Shown here piece by piece: positions 25,058 through 33,278 of a DNA stretch of 64,000 bases. A program made the position numbers and the translations under genes. Origin of the DNA: Pseudoalteromonas luteoviolacea S2607 (GTDB taxonomy: Bacteria > Pseudomonadota > Gammaproteobacteria > Enterobacterales > Alteromonadaceae); contig NZ_AUXV01000002.1 of assembly GCF_001625575.1 (NCBI RefSeq), forward strand, positions 143,737-207,736, in the 5' to 3' direction. The stretch's first letter is position 1. Every line of letters begins with the position of its first letter. The notes below the pieces were generated by a model that was not told the DNA's origin, made no database searches, and saw only the letters and a program-made list of their open reading frames with translations.

Positions 25058-27033
25058 TAACTCTGAGCCTTAATTTCAGAAGATTCTTCGAGATCGGCTT
25101 GTTGCATTTGAAGCTGACGCAATAACTTAGTCGGATCATCGAGTTGTTGAACTAAGTAAGAGATGTCAATGAATTCAAATAGGATGCCTCCGACCTCAAA
25201 AGGTTCGCCAATACTGCTCGTTGTACGTGAAGCTCGCAATGAACGAATACTCAAAATAAAGGTCGCTTGTCCTAGCTGTGCTGGCATATATAGCTCGCCT
25301 TGTTGCAGCGTAATGTAGCGCAGTTTACCTTTGGCTTTTTCATTGTCTAAATGCGTGACACGCTCCAATAAGTCGAGTGCGGTCATTTCGAAAAGGGACA
25401 TTTCGTTATGTTTGGCAATCTCTTCAATTCTTTGATTTGTTTGTACAACCTGACCAAATAGATTAAACATAATGGCAGCTGTATGAATTTGATTGAAAAC
25501 ATGCTCTAACGTCGAGAGTTTCTGTTCCATATCGCCTATGGAAGACTTGACTTGTTGGCTAAGCGGTTTTTGCAATGCGAGCGTAAGGACTTTAGTTAAA
25601 GCGCTGGTATTTGCTTTTTGTTGGTTTTCATAAATACGAAAATGGAACAGCAGTTCGCCGATTTGATTGGCAAAGCGGTTAACGTTTTGTACAAACCGCT
25701 CTTCATCAAAGTACTCATTTGGTTCAACTGTCATCGCCCAAAAACCACGAATATCGCCGGCGTACATAAGCGGTACCACATACTGTGCTTCTGACTCTGA
25801 CAAGTCATTGAAAAAAGGCCGTGTGATATGGATTGCACCAAATGCTTTTATGGCGTCGGAATAGGGCGGTCTTTCGTAGTCTCTGCGCATTTCGTGTATA
25901 TCTGACAAACTACAATTAATCGCGCGTATCTCATGTAGACGATGATCGCCTTCTGTTCTGGCTAAAAAGATTGAACGGCTCAAGGCTAACTGTTGATTTA
26001 CCAACGTAATGATGGCGTCCCAAGGGCTTGTTTGTGCGCTAAATGCTTGTGGGAGATACCGTCCCATCATACGTTGTTGAACATTACTTATGATGTCATT
26101 GAGCTCAATTTCTTCAACCCATTTACGCGAGAAAAACACCCATAGCATAGTCACAAGCGTGGTAAAAATAATTTGGCCAGTCGGTAAAAAATAGTCAAAC
26201 CAAAGCACGCCTAAATACGCCACTAACAAGCTAATTGTAACCACGACACCCGCGATGAGCAGTGCAATATTAAAACTACTGCGCTGATAGGTGATAAGTA
26301 GAAGCGTTAAGATGATGAGCTGCAAGATGCTTGATTGCAGCAAGGGCATTTGCGCAACAAGGTTTTGCTCAAGCAAGTTATCCGCAATGTAGGCATGCAG
26401 ATAAACAGGATCGTTAAATATGTCGATTTTAGGTGCTCTTATCTGCAATGCGAATTCTAGTTGTTTTTGTGACACGAGTACCAGTTTATCTTTAACTTGT
26501 GCGTCAAAGACATCGCCTGAGAGCAGGCGTGACGCGTTAAACTTTGTCAAAGCTGCAGGGGATAGCGAAAAGTCGAGTAATTTATCTTGTGGATCGTCTT
26601 TATCACCTAAAACGGCATGCCAAACACTCTTACAACCCGAGGGAGTCTGCTTTAGCACGATTTCATACCCAAGCCACGACTCTAGTGAAGGCAAGCAATA
26701 TCTGGGGTCAGCGTATGGAAAATAGACATTGTCAAAAGAGCGTTGCTGTTCTCCTGAAACATGACTAAAGATTACTATGGCTCTAGCTTCTTGTTCTCTG
26801 AGTCGGGTGATAATTTGGTTTTGTTGCGTCAGTAAGTTGTTTGACTCAATGACGACTACTTGCGTGTCTTGCCGATTCAATTGTTGGTTGAATTCTAGAT
26901 ATATAAACGCATTCAGTCTATGTAAGGTACCACTTAACGTGACAAGCAATATCAAAATGCCTAACAGCATCGTAGACCAGAAGGTCTTTTGCCGTTTTAT
27001 GATGAAAAACTGTTGCTTTATCGACACTACCAA
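25057..27033 (-). CDS. CHASE2-type membrane sensor without a recognised output domain
   Basis: A 658-residue protein. One TM (about residues 18-40) is followed by a periplasmic CHASE2-like domain (about 45-225) that includes the family ending DPVYLHAYIADNLL. Three closely spaced TMs (about 233-303) come next, as in other CHASE2 proteins. The cytoplasmic part has a GAF-like region (about 340-470), a helical linker and a PAS-like C-terminus. No kinase, cyclase, GGDEF, EAL or phosphatase motif is visible. The first codon read here is TTG, with AAGGA four bases upstream; a GTG two codons later is possible. It starts 8 bases after the CapA-like gene and abuts the PgsC-like gene. It may sense envelope state and gate synthesis by contact; that is inference. 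Confidence 0.7.
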   Translation of the reverse strand: MVVSIKQQFFIIKRQKTFWSTMLLGILILLVTLSGTLHRLNAFIYLEFNQQLNRQDTQVVVIESNNLLTQQNQIITRLREQEARAIVIFSHVSGEQQRSFDNVYFPYADPRYCLPSLESWLGYEIVLKQTPSGCKSVWHAVLGDKDDPQDKLLDFSLSPAALTKFNASRLLSGDVFDAQVKDKLVLVSQKQLEFALQIRAPKIDIFNDPVYLHAYIADNLLEQNLVAQMPLLQSSILQLIILTLLLITYQRSSFNIALLIAGVVVTISLLVAYLGVLWFDYFLPTGQIIFTTLVTMLWVFFSRKWVEEIELNDIISNVQQRMMGRYLPQAFSAQTSPWDAIITLVNQQLALSRSIFLARTEGDHRLHEIRAINCSLSDIHEMRRDYERPPYSDAIKAFGAIHITRPFFNDLSESEAQYVVPLMYAGDIRGFWAMTVEPNEYFDEERFVQNVNRFANQIGELLFHFRIYENQQKANTSALTKVLTLALQKPLSQQVKSSIGDMEQKLSTLEHVFNQIHTAAIMFNLFGQVVQTNQRIEEIAKHNEMSLFEMTALDLLERVTHLDNEKAKGKLRYITLQQGELYMPAQLGQATFILSIRSLRASRTTSSIGEPFEVGGILFEFIDISYLVQQLDDPTKLLRQLQMQQADLEESSEIKAQS

Positions 27034-27041
27034 TTATTCCT

Positions 27042-29252
27042 TTATTGGAAAGACGAGAATGTAAGGCTAATTGTGACATCCTTTTGACTATCAACTTGTA
27101 AAAAGTCCATACCATGCATAGTGTTTTGAGCCCATGCGCCATTGGTAAGTATAATATCTTTTTGCCATGATATCAGTGCAATATCATCTAACATCAGTGT
27201 TGCTTCTCCGTCATCAGGAGGGCTATGTAAAAATGTGAGCTTAACAGCCCTTGCAGGTAGGTTCTCAGGTCCTAGTACATTTGAATCTTCAGGCAAGCTG
27301 AAAGAGTGTTCAAACGTTTGCCAGTCATAGTTACCCGCAGCTTTAATTTGCAACGTTTGCTCTGAGAATACAAGGTTGTCTTCCGACGTTAAAATCGACA
27401 TTTCGGCACTCAACACACCAGCATTCTCTCCTTTGCTATAGCCATATAAACTCATGTCGTGATAGGCCAAGAGCGTGGAGTCGCCAGGGGTTATGGGCAT
27501 CGTTCGTATAGTATGTTTAAATGGCATTCTCAAGGGACGGTTGTCGAATTGCGTTCTCACTAAACACATGCCTTGACGGCCTCGGTGGGCACCCGTTAGA
27601 CAAGGTGTAAGATTGTCACTGTCGTTTTCCCAGCGAGAAACTTCGCCAAACTCTTCATCGTTATCCCAATCCTCAAAATCACCAAATAACATTAAGTCGC
27701 GCCCCATGCGTATTTCTGCAGACTCGGTGCTTTGTATGCCAGTTAAAAATGCATTGCTCGGTGCATATGCTCGCAAGTCAACAATATGCTGGCCAGCCGG
27801 TAGGGTAACTTGTATGGGTGTGCTGGCAGTCGGTGCAACTGTTTGAGCGAACCGAACTTCCGCAAACCCTTGTTTGGGTATGACTGCCACATTTGGGTCA
27901 GAAAATTCTCCGAGTCTGCGTATTAAATAGTCGCTTAAAAAGCCTGTAACCAATTTGGGTTGATAGTCTTCGAGATAGATAGGATACGCACGGGCACTTT
28001 TAGTTTTGAGCTCTGAGGTTGGATCGACTTCAACAATGACGGCGACGCCCAATAAGGTCTCGATACGGTTTTGTTCAAAAACAAAGTTTCCCAACCCTAA
28101 AAGCGCAGGGGTGCCATCGATTAACCCAAACCCTTGTGCAACGTGAGGGTGGTGAGCAATCATGAGATCTGGGCCTTCAGCGCCCAACACGTCAAATCGA
28201 TTACTAATATAGCGAGTTGGTGCGTACGAATATTCATCGCCACCATGAAGCTGCGCAACTGCGTAATCACTTTGGGCTATGGCGCTTTCCATTGCACTCG
28301 TGACGCTGGCTGTATCTGTTAAGTCGGCTGCTCCCCCTTTTTGCGCGCTTGCTATATAGTCAATTGGGTTATCTTCACCAGTTATCGAGGTCGCTGATAT
28401 GATTCCTACGGTGAGACCGTTCACGTTAGTGATAAGAGGTGCAAAGGCTTCACTATCATTATTACCCGCGCCACTGCGCAGTAGTCCCGCTTCTGTAACG
28501 TACTTTAAAGTGTCATCAAGGCCATTTTGCAAATAATCATAAACATGGTTATTACCCAGTGCGACGTAATCTACGCCTATTTCTGTAAGGCCTTGTAACG
28601 TCTCTGGTAGAGAAAAGAATGCAAACTCCTTCGTTGGGTGCACGCTGACAGGGGTACTGAGAATAGGGGTTTCTAAATTCACTGAGGCAAAGTCAGCACT
28701 TTGTACTAGAGGTTTAACGTACTGTGTGAGAGCGACCGCGTTCTCGGCAGCTGAGCTGGCGCGAATTAATGCACCTTCGACATCCGGTAAAAAATTCCCC
28801 ATGGTTATTAACGATTGGTCCATATAACGTCGACCAAACATTGTGTCCCCGGCAAAAAATAAACTGACGGATTGCGATGGTTTGCTTTGTATATTGAAGT
28901 CAAAAGACTCGGTTTCATCGTCTATTTGTAATGTCGTCAAATAGCTTTGAAAGCCAGACTTATTGACGGATATGGTATAGTTACCTTGTGGTAAGTCAGG
29001 CAGTGCGACTTGCCCTGAGTCGTCTGTTGTATAGGTTGTTCCTGAAATACTTAACGTTGCATTTTTAACTTCCACCCCAGTGGCATCTTTAATGGTCACC
29101 GTGAACGTTGCAGATTGGGCGTTTTCTTTATCTTGTTCAGCTTGCTCTTGCTGCTGGCTTTGAGTTGGGCCAGTCTCGTATGGGTCTTCAACAGAACATG
29201 CACTAAGAAGAATGGCTGTTAGAACTAAGACTATTTTTTTTTCTATTTTCAT
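27042..29252 (-). CDS. CapA/PgsA-like lipoprotein with N-terminal beta-sandwich
   Basis: A 736-residue lipoprotein. The signal peptide ends in LLSAC with Cys19 as lipid site and Ser at +2, which favours the outer membrane. Residues 50-120 form a carboxypeptidase-regulatory-like or PEGA-like sandwich (LPQGNYTISVNKSGF). Residues 130-400 are a CapA domain of the calcineurin-like fold: FAGDTMFGR (133-141), VNLETPI (191-197), ALGNNHVYDY (231-240), QLHGGDEYSY (334-343), IAHHPHVAQGF (365-375) and GLGNFVFEQ. The metal-site residues are present. The C-terminal ~250 residues are beta-rich. The start at 29252 has GGTGAG upstream, whereas the ATG at 29264 has none. It is the first gene of the operon. CapA/PgsA is required for poly-gamma-glutamate synthesis or transport in Bacillus. 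Confidence 0.85.
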   Translation of the reverse strand: MKIEKKIVLVLTAILLSACSVEDPYETGPTQSQQQEQAEQDKENAQSATFTVTIKDATGVEVKNATLSISGTTYTTDDSGQVALPDLPQGNYTISVNKSGFQSYLTTLQIDDETESFDFNIQSKPSQSVSLFFAGDTMFGRRYMDQSLITMGNFLPDVEGALIRASSAAENAVALTQYVKPLVQSADFASVNLETPILSTPVSVHPTKEFAFFSLPETLQGLTEIGVDYVALGNNHVYDYLQNGLDDTLKYVTEAGLLRSGAGNNDSEAFAPLITNVNGLTVGIISATSITGEDNPIDYIASAQKGGAADLTDTASVTSAMESAIAQSDYAVAQLHGGDEYSYAPTRYISNRFDVLGAEGPDLMIAHHPHVAQGFGLIDGTPALLGLGNFVFEQNRIETLLGVAVIVEVDPTSELKTKSARAYPIYLEDYQPKLVTGFLSDYLIRRLGEFSDPNVAVIPKQGFAEVRFAQTVAPTASTPIQVTLPAGQHIVDLRAYAPSNAFLTGIQSTESAEIRMGRDLMLFGDFEDWDNDEEFGEVSRWENDSDNLTPCLTGAHRGRQGMCLVRTQFDNRPLRMPFKHTIRTMPITPGDSTLLAYHDMSLYGYSKGENAGVLSAEMSILTSEDNLVFSEQTLQIKAAGNYDWQTFEHSFSLPEDSNVLGPENLPARAVKLTFLHSPPDDGEATLMLDDIALISWQKDIILTNGAWAQNTMHGMDFLQVDSQKDVTISLTFSSFQ

Positions 29253-29292
29253 TGTTCTCACCATTCATTTTAACATTGTTTAGTTATTTAGT

Positions 29293-29322
29293 ATTATAAA
29301 GTGCAATGGGTTTGGCATGCAA
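29293..29322 (-). promoter_or_regulatory. Candidate promoter of the Pgs-like operon
   Basis: On the minus strand a perfect -10 TATAAT (29298 to 29293) lies 18 bases after TTGCAT (29322 to 29317), which matches the -35 consensus in three positions. The predicted transcript starts near 29286 and leaves a leader of about 34 bases before the CapA-like start. Confidence 0.5.
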
Positions 29323-29402
29323 TCTTTTCTACCTAGTTAAATGCCAAGTTTTTCATATATTTAGTTTAGTCCATTACTATTAATTTTGATGAACAAAATA
29401 TC

Positions 29403-29420
29403 TGTCCAAAAATGTTTACA
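29403..29420 (+). promoter_or_regulatory. Candidate TyrR box at the tyrR promoter
   Basis: The site reads TGTCCA-AAAATG-TTTACA and matches 10 of 12 positions of the TyrR consensus TGTAAA-N6-TTTACA, including the critical outer G and C. Its right half coincides with the -35 element of a predicted tyrR promoter, a position expected for autorepression. It also lies upstream of the divergent Pgs-like operon. Confidence 0.62.
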
Positions 29421-29444
29421 ATTTGCTAGGCTGATGACTATTCT
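29415..29444 (+). promoter_or_regulatory. Candidate tyrR promoter
   Basis: TTTACA (29415-29420) as -35 and TATTCT (29439-29444) as -10, separated by 18 bases. The start would be near 29451, giving a leader of about 40 bases before the tyrR ATG. The -35 overlaps the TyrR-box-like site. Confidence 0.45.
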
Positions 29445-29489
29445 TAGAGTATGATCCGCACAGAGGTAAAAAACCGTTTTGAGGAACAG

Positions 29490-31046
29490 ATGCGTTTAGA
29501 GATCCATTGCGCCGATCGAATTGGGATTGCACAAGAAATTCTCAATATATTGGTAAATTATCGAGTTGACCTAAAGGGGATTGAGGTTGATTCTGTAAAT
29601 TGTCGTATGTATGTCAGCTTCCCGCCGATTGAATTTGAACAATTTCAAAAAATCATGCCTGAAATAAGGTTAATTGATGGTGTTGAAGATGTTCGCACTA
29701 CCGCCTTTTTGCCTTCAGAGCGCGAGCACAATGAACTTAATACACTTTTGAGTGCATTGCCCGATGGGGTGATTTCTATTGATGCAAAAGGCGGTGTTAG
29801 GCATTGCAATGATGCAGCTTGTAGAGACTTAAACTTGTCCTTAGATGAAGTGATCGGGACTAGCATCAATGTACTTCTAAAAGGCTTTAATTTTACGCGC
29901 TGGCTTGAAGGTACTGAAGTACTAGGCCAAACAACACGCGTTGAAGTGGGTGGTGAAGATTATATTGCAGACATCCTTCCAATCGCAGTTCCTCAAGGTG
30001 CTGAAGGTGATGTTCTCGCCGGTGCCGTGATTAATATCAAATCGCAAAGCCGTTTGGGACAACAGGTCAGTGCATTTAGACGCTACGGGCAAGAAAGCTT
30101 CGCGACTATTCACAATCAAAGTACCGCTATGCGCCGAGTTGTGAGGGAAGCACGCAAGATGGCTCAACTTGAAGCGCCGATCTTAATTACTGGTGAAACT
30201 GGTACTGGTAAAGAGCTGCTAGCGAGAGCTTGCCACTATGCTTCAAATCGTTCCTTGAAACCTTTTATTGCCTTGTCTTGTGCCTCTTTACCTGATGATG
30301 TGGCCGAGTCGGAGCTATTTGGTTACGCCAGCTTTGATGACAATGTGCCTTCCAAAAGGGGTGTATTAGAACAAGCTGATGGTGGTACCGTTTTTCTTGA
30401 TGAAGTGGGTGAGATGTCTGAGCAGTTACAGACTAAGTTGCTACGCTTTTTACAAGATGGGACTTTCCGTAAGGTCGGAGACGAGAACGAAGTAAAAGTA
30501 AATGTTCGTATTATCGCCGCGACGCAAAAAGATTTACCCGCTATGGTGCAAGAAGGGGGGTTCCGTGAAGACCTCTATTACAGAATTAATGTCCTCACGC
30601 TAGAGATTGCCCCTTTGCGAGATCGCAAAGCTGATGTTAAGCCGCTAGCTGAGCACTTTATTCAAAAGTATGCGCAACAAAATGGACAAGCTGTACCTGC
30701 ATTACATCCAGAATGCCTAGAGTTTCTTGAGCAATACCCATGGCCTGGCAATGTGCGTCAATTAGAAAATGCGATTTATCGAGCAGTGTCTTTATTGGAT
30801 GACAAAGAGCTGCGTATTGAAAATATGCAGTTGCCTACGTTTACTCATGATTTAGGGTACTTAGAGTCCGATTTTGAAGGAACGTTAGAGCAAGCCGTGA
30901 AACGCTTCGAAGCAACGTTACTAAGAAAACTATACCCTGCTTACCCAAGTTCTAGACAGTTAGCAAAACGCTTGGGTTTGAGTCATACAGCCGTTGCAAA
31001 TAAATTGCGAGAATATGGCATTAACCGTAAAACAGTAAAAGTTTAA
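29490..31046 (+). CDS. tyrR: Aromatic amino-acid regulator TyrR (PhhR)
   Basis: A 518-residue regulator. The N-terminal ACT domain begins MRLEIHCADRIGIAQEIL, like the E. coli start. A PAS domain follows (about 80-185), then an AAA+ domain with GETGTGKE (235-242), FLDEVGEM and FREDLYYRINVL, then a C-terminal helix-turn-helix (SRQLAKRLGLSHTAVANKL). The loop after SELFGY lacks GAFTGA, the sigma-54 contact motif, which agrees with TyrR acting at sigma-70 promoters. The start at 29490 is preferred over an upstream ATG because GAGGA lies five bases before it and the N-terminus then matches the family. Aromatic amino acids act as effectors. The regulon here probably includes hpd-fahA and tyrR itself. 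Confidence 0.95.
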   Translation: MRLEIHCADRIGIAQEILNILVNYRVDLKGIEVDSVNCRMYVSFPPIEFEQFQKIMPEIRLIDGVEDVRTTAFLPSEREHNELNTLLSALPDGVISIDAKGGVRHCNDAACRDLNLSLDEVIGTSINVLLKGFNFTRWLEGTEVLGQTTRVEVGGEDYIADILPIAVPQGAEGDVLAGAVINIKSQSRLGQQVSAFRRYGQESFATIHNQSTAMRRVVREARKMAQLEAPILITGETGTGKELLARACHYASNRSLKPFIALSCASLPDDVAESELFGYASFDDNVPSKRGVLEQADGGTVFLDEVGEMSEQLQTKLLRFLQDGTFRKVGDENEVKVNVRIIAATQKDLPAMVQEGGFREDLYYRINVLTLEIAPLRDRKADVKPLAEHFIQKYAQQNGQAVPALHPECLEFLEQYPWPGNVRQLENAIYRAVSLLDDKELRIENMQLPTFTHDLGYLESDFEGTLEQAVKRFEATLLRKLYPAYPSSRQLAKRLGLSHTAVANKLREYGINRKTVKV

Positions 31047-31058
31047 CAGTCCATATTA

Positions 31059-31085
31059 CCAAGAAGTAGTTGTACTACTTCTTGG
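31059..31085. terminator. Shared hairpin between tyrR and the facing gene
   Basis: A perfect 12-bp stem (CCAAGAAGTAGT pairing with ACTACTTCTTGG) with a 3-base loop. It overlaps the last codons of the minus-strand gene that ends at 31075. No T-run follows on either strand, so it may protect 3' ends rather than terminate by itself. Confidence 0.5.
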
Positions 31086-31569
31086 TTCCCATATTTCTTG
31101 TTACACCATCAAGCCTCACTGACTTTATACCTGACTCTTCGAAGTGAACATCAATGCTGACGTTATTACGCGATAAAAAGTAGTCTACATTGTTCAAGGT
31201 TAAGATATAGTCGCCCCTTACTCGCGAGCTAAATGCTCTTTTTGATAGCTTAAGCTTGTGTCGGCCAATTTTCCATTCAAACTCTTCTATATAGCCTGCG
31301 TTAAACTCTTGTATCCACACTTTTGAGCCATCTTTACTCAGCGTGAGTGCAATTGAATAAGACTCAGGTAGCTGAGACATTGAATATGATTTTTTGCCGA
31401 TACGAAACTTCTGATTGTTGGCATTCCAACCAAATCCAAAATCGAAGCTTTTCTCTACCCCAGTTGGGTAAGTAACGACACCTTGCCCGTTTACATCAAA
31501 ATCCGCAACAGCATTTAAGCTGAAACAAATGGAAAAAATAAAAAAGCCAATTTTGAATATATTATTCAT
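31075..31569 (-). CDS. Secreted protein of unknown function
   Basis: A 164-residue protein from an ATG at 31569, with a signal peptide (about residues 1-23, ending NAVA). The mature part is a run of predicted beta strands rich in Lys, Phe and Asn, with no cysteines and no motif that I recognise. The sequence GVEKSFDFGFGW near residue 38 and the repeated strand-turn pattern suggest a small periplasmic beta-sandwich. It is convergent with tyrR, sharing the hairpin at its end. An in-frame GTG two codons upstream is less likely as a start. Confidence 0.65.
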   Translation of the reverse strand: MNNIFKIGFFIFSICFSLNAVADFDVNGQGVVTYPTGVEKSFDFGFGWNANNQKFRIGKKSYSMSQLPESYSIALTLSKDGSKVWIQEFNAGYIEEFEWKIGRHKLKLSKRAFSSRVRGDYILTLNNVDYFLSRNNVSIDVHFEESGIKSVRLDGVTRNMGTKK

Positions 31570-31733
31570 AAACACACACTGATTCTGAAATTACTGAAAA
31601 CTTAATTCAGTTTCTAAAATTAAGCAAGTAGCCGAATTTAAAGAGAAAGAGAATTAACTTACTGAACACGCTTGTTGCTACTAAGAGCTATGATACACTG
31701 GCTCAACAATTTACTGGTTAGACCATTTGAAAC

Positions 31734-32273
31734 ATGAATTTATATTTTCGACTATTGCTATTGTTTTGGAAAATTAAAAAAAACAAAACCTATGAGGGAA
31801 TGCTAGACTCGACGACAATTGACTTTAGGGCATTGCCAAGTGATTGTGACATAAATCTTCATCTGACTAACTCCCGTTATTTAGCCATGATGGATATTGC
31901 TCGAACTTGGATGACAGAGCGAATCGGCTTGCTTGGTAAAATTCTGAAAAAGAAGTGGTTTCCAATAGTAAATGCAACGGCCATCACCTATGTACGTGAC
32001 ATCAAGCCATTGCAAAAATTTTCTGTCACGACACAAGTTGTTGGTTGGGATCACAAGTACTTTTACATTGAACAGAAGTTTCACTCTCCAAGTGGGCTGC
32101 ACGCGATTGCCTACGTGCGAGGAGTTTTTAAAAGTAGAAAAGGGGTAGTTGCAGTAGACGACCTACTGGCACTGGCCGAGTTTGAAGGTGAAGTGCCCAC
32201 TTTGCCTGATGAAGTCGTACATTGGAAAGAAATGCTAGAACAAAAGAAAGTGAATAACAAAAAGGCCACATAA
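31734..32273 (+). CDS. THEM6-like hotdog thioesterase family protein
   Basis: A 179-residue protein with a hydrophobic, basic N-terminus (MNLYFRLLLLFWKIKKNK) followed by a hotdog domain. The conserved block DFRALPSDCDINLHLTNSRY (about residues 30-49) corresponds to the D-N-HxNN-xRY signature of 4-hydroxybenzoyl-CoA thioesterase-like and THEM6 proteins. The aspartate before the NLH segment is the usual catalytic position. It probably hydrolyses a thioester at the membrane surface; the substrate is unknown. The stop codon lies inside a hairpin (GGCCAC-ATAA-GTGGCC, 32264-32279). It faces ompW and is the only gene in its transcription unit. Confidence 0.8.
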   Translation: MNLYFRLLLLFWKIKKNKTYEGMLDSTTIDFRALPSDCDINLHLTNSRYLAMMDIARTWMTERIGLLGKILKKKWFPIVNATAITYVRDIKPLQKFSVTTQVVGWDHKYFYIEQKFHSPSGLHAIAYVRGVFKSRKGVVAVDDLLALAEFEGEVPTLPDEVVHWKEMLEQKKVNNKKAT

Positions 32274-32312
32274 GTGGCCAAGGGGATTGAGGTTGCGATC
32301 CCTGCTATATTT

Positions 32313-32330
32313 GCTGCCCTTATGGGCAGC
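32313..32330. terminator. Hairpin between the thioesterase gene and ompW
   Basis: A perfect 7-bp GC-rich stem (GCTGCCC pairing with GGGCAGC) with the loop TTAT lies between the two convergent genes. There is only a weak AT tail on the minus strand and none on the plus strand. It is a plausible terminator for ompW. Confidence 0.45.
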
Positions 32331-32338
32331 TACCGTAC

Positions 32339-32989
32339 TTAGAACTTGTACTTTGCACCAACCATTGCAACAAATGGGTCTATTTCTACATCTGAAGTCA
32401 ATGCTTGAACGCCATTTGCGTAGACTGTTGCATCGGTATCTATGTCCATTTTAGATACCATGACATGCAAACCCCATTTGTCATTAATTTCGTAGTTAAA
32501 GCCCATTTGCAGTGCTAATCCAAATGAGTTGTCTAAATCTACTTTCACGTCATCGGTTTTTAAAGTTTGTTTTAATGCTGCACTTGCTTCTTCATCAAAG
32601 AATACAGTGTAGTTTAAACCTGCACCGATAAAAGGACGGAACTTAGCACTTGCGTCGAAAAAGTGGTACTGAGCGAGTAGTGTTGGTGGTAAATGCTTAA
32701 TTTCAGCTATGTCGTTACCAGCCAGTCCACCTTGCCCTTCAACGGTATGAGAAAAAGGAGTGGCAGCGACAAGTTCGAACACAATGTTGTCATTGTATTG
32801 GTAGTCAAAAGTAATACCAAGCTGTGTATCTGAGTCGGCCGACAGTCCGAGTGCTCTATTCTCATTAATAGCAGATGCGCTATCGATTGGGTTTACGTGA
32901 ATTGCACCAACGTTAACGCTAAATTGAGCTTGTGCAAGGGGTGCAGTTACTAGCAGGGTTGAAAGTAATGCAGCTGTTAATTTGTTCAT
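32339..32989 (-). CDS. ompW: Outer-membrane protein OmpW
   Basis: A 216-residue outer-membrane protein with a signal peptide (about residues 1-21, ending AQAQ). The mature part has the features of the eight-stranded OmpW barrel: an N-terminal FSVNVGAIHVNP, a LPPTLLAQYHF strand (the conserved PPT segment), FRPFIGAGLNYTVFF, and the C-terminal aromatic strand AMVGAKYKF. OmpW forms a narrow channel for small hydrophobic molecules. The ATG at 32989 is chosen because AGGAG lies six bases before it, while the ATG at 32995 directly abuts it. The upstream region holds a candidate FNR site, so oxygen may control expression. Confidence 0.9.
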   Translation of the reverse strand: MNKLTAALLSTLLVTAPLAQAQFSVNVGAIHVNPIDSASAINENRALGLSADSDTQLGITFDYQYNDNIVFELVAATPFSHTVEGQGGLAGNDIAEIKHLPPTLLAQYHFFDASAKFRPFIGAGLNYTVFFDEEASAALKQTLKTDDVKVDLDNSFGLALQMGFNYEINDKWGLHVMVSKMDIDTDATVYANGVQALTSDVEIDPFVAMVGAKYKF

Positions 32990-33034
32990 TTTCATCTCCT
33001 GAACCTATGCAAGGTAAATCTTTCTGATGTGTCC

Positions 33035-33076
33035 ATACTAAGGGGAAGAAGAAATTGAAAAACTGTTCTAGATCAA
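33035..33076 (-). promoter_or_regulatory. Candidate FNR-dependent promoter of ompW
   Basis: On the minus strand TTGAT-CTAG-AACAG (33076 to 33063) matches 8 of 10 positions of the FNR consensus TTGAT-N4-ATCAA. A -10-like TAGTAT lies at 33040 to 33035. If transcription starts near 33028, the FNR site is centred at -41.5, the class II activator position. Confidence 0.5.
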
Positions 33077-33278
33077 CTTTAATTTGTCAGATTTCAGCAA
33101 TATCTGAAAGTTTGATTTGGATTAAGTTTTCGCATTTTTGCAAGTAATGTTGAAGTGCGTATCTATTTTAAAGCACTACATAAACTCAATTTGCGTAATA
33201 AAATTGCCATCAACTGGACATATACCCGACATTATTAAGTCGTTTAATGGACTAAAACTGGTTGAATGGCAAATCGAG

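Noticed and set aside
10539..29252. Pgs-like operon as a recently acquired genomic island
   Set aside because: No integrase, tRNA junction, direct repeats or transposase border it, and codon and base use look like the neighbours.
29451..29489. Upstream ATG of tyrR at 29451
   Set aside because: It coincides with the predicted transcription start, lacks a ribosome binding site, and would add 13 residues not found in TyrR.
33138..33278. 47-codon in-frame extension upstream of dapE
   Set aside because: It resembles no DapE N-terminus, has no ribosome binding site, and MSHPLQ at 33279 gives the normal length. I also looked for a remnant of the ArsC-like gene that often precedes dapE and found none.
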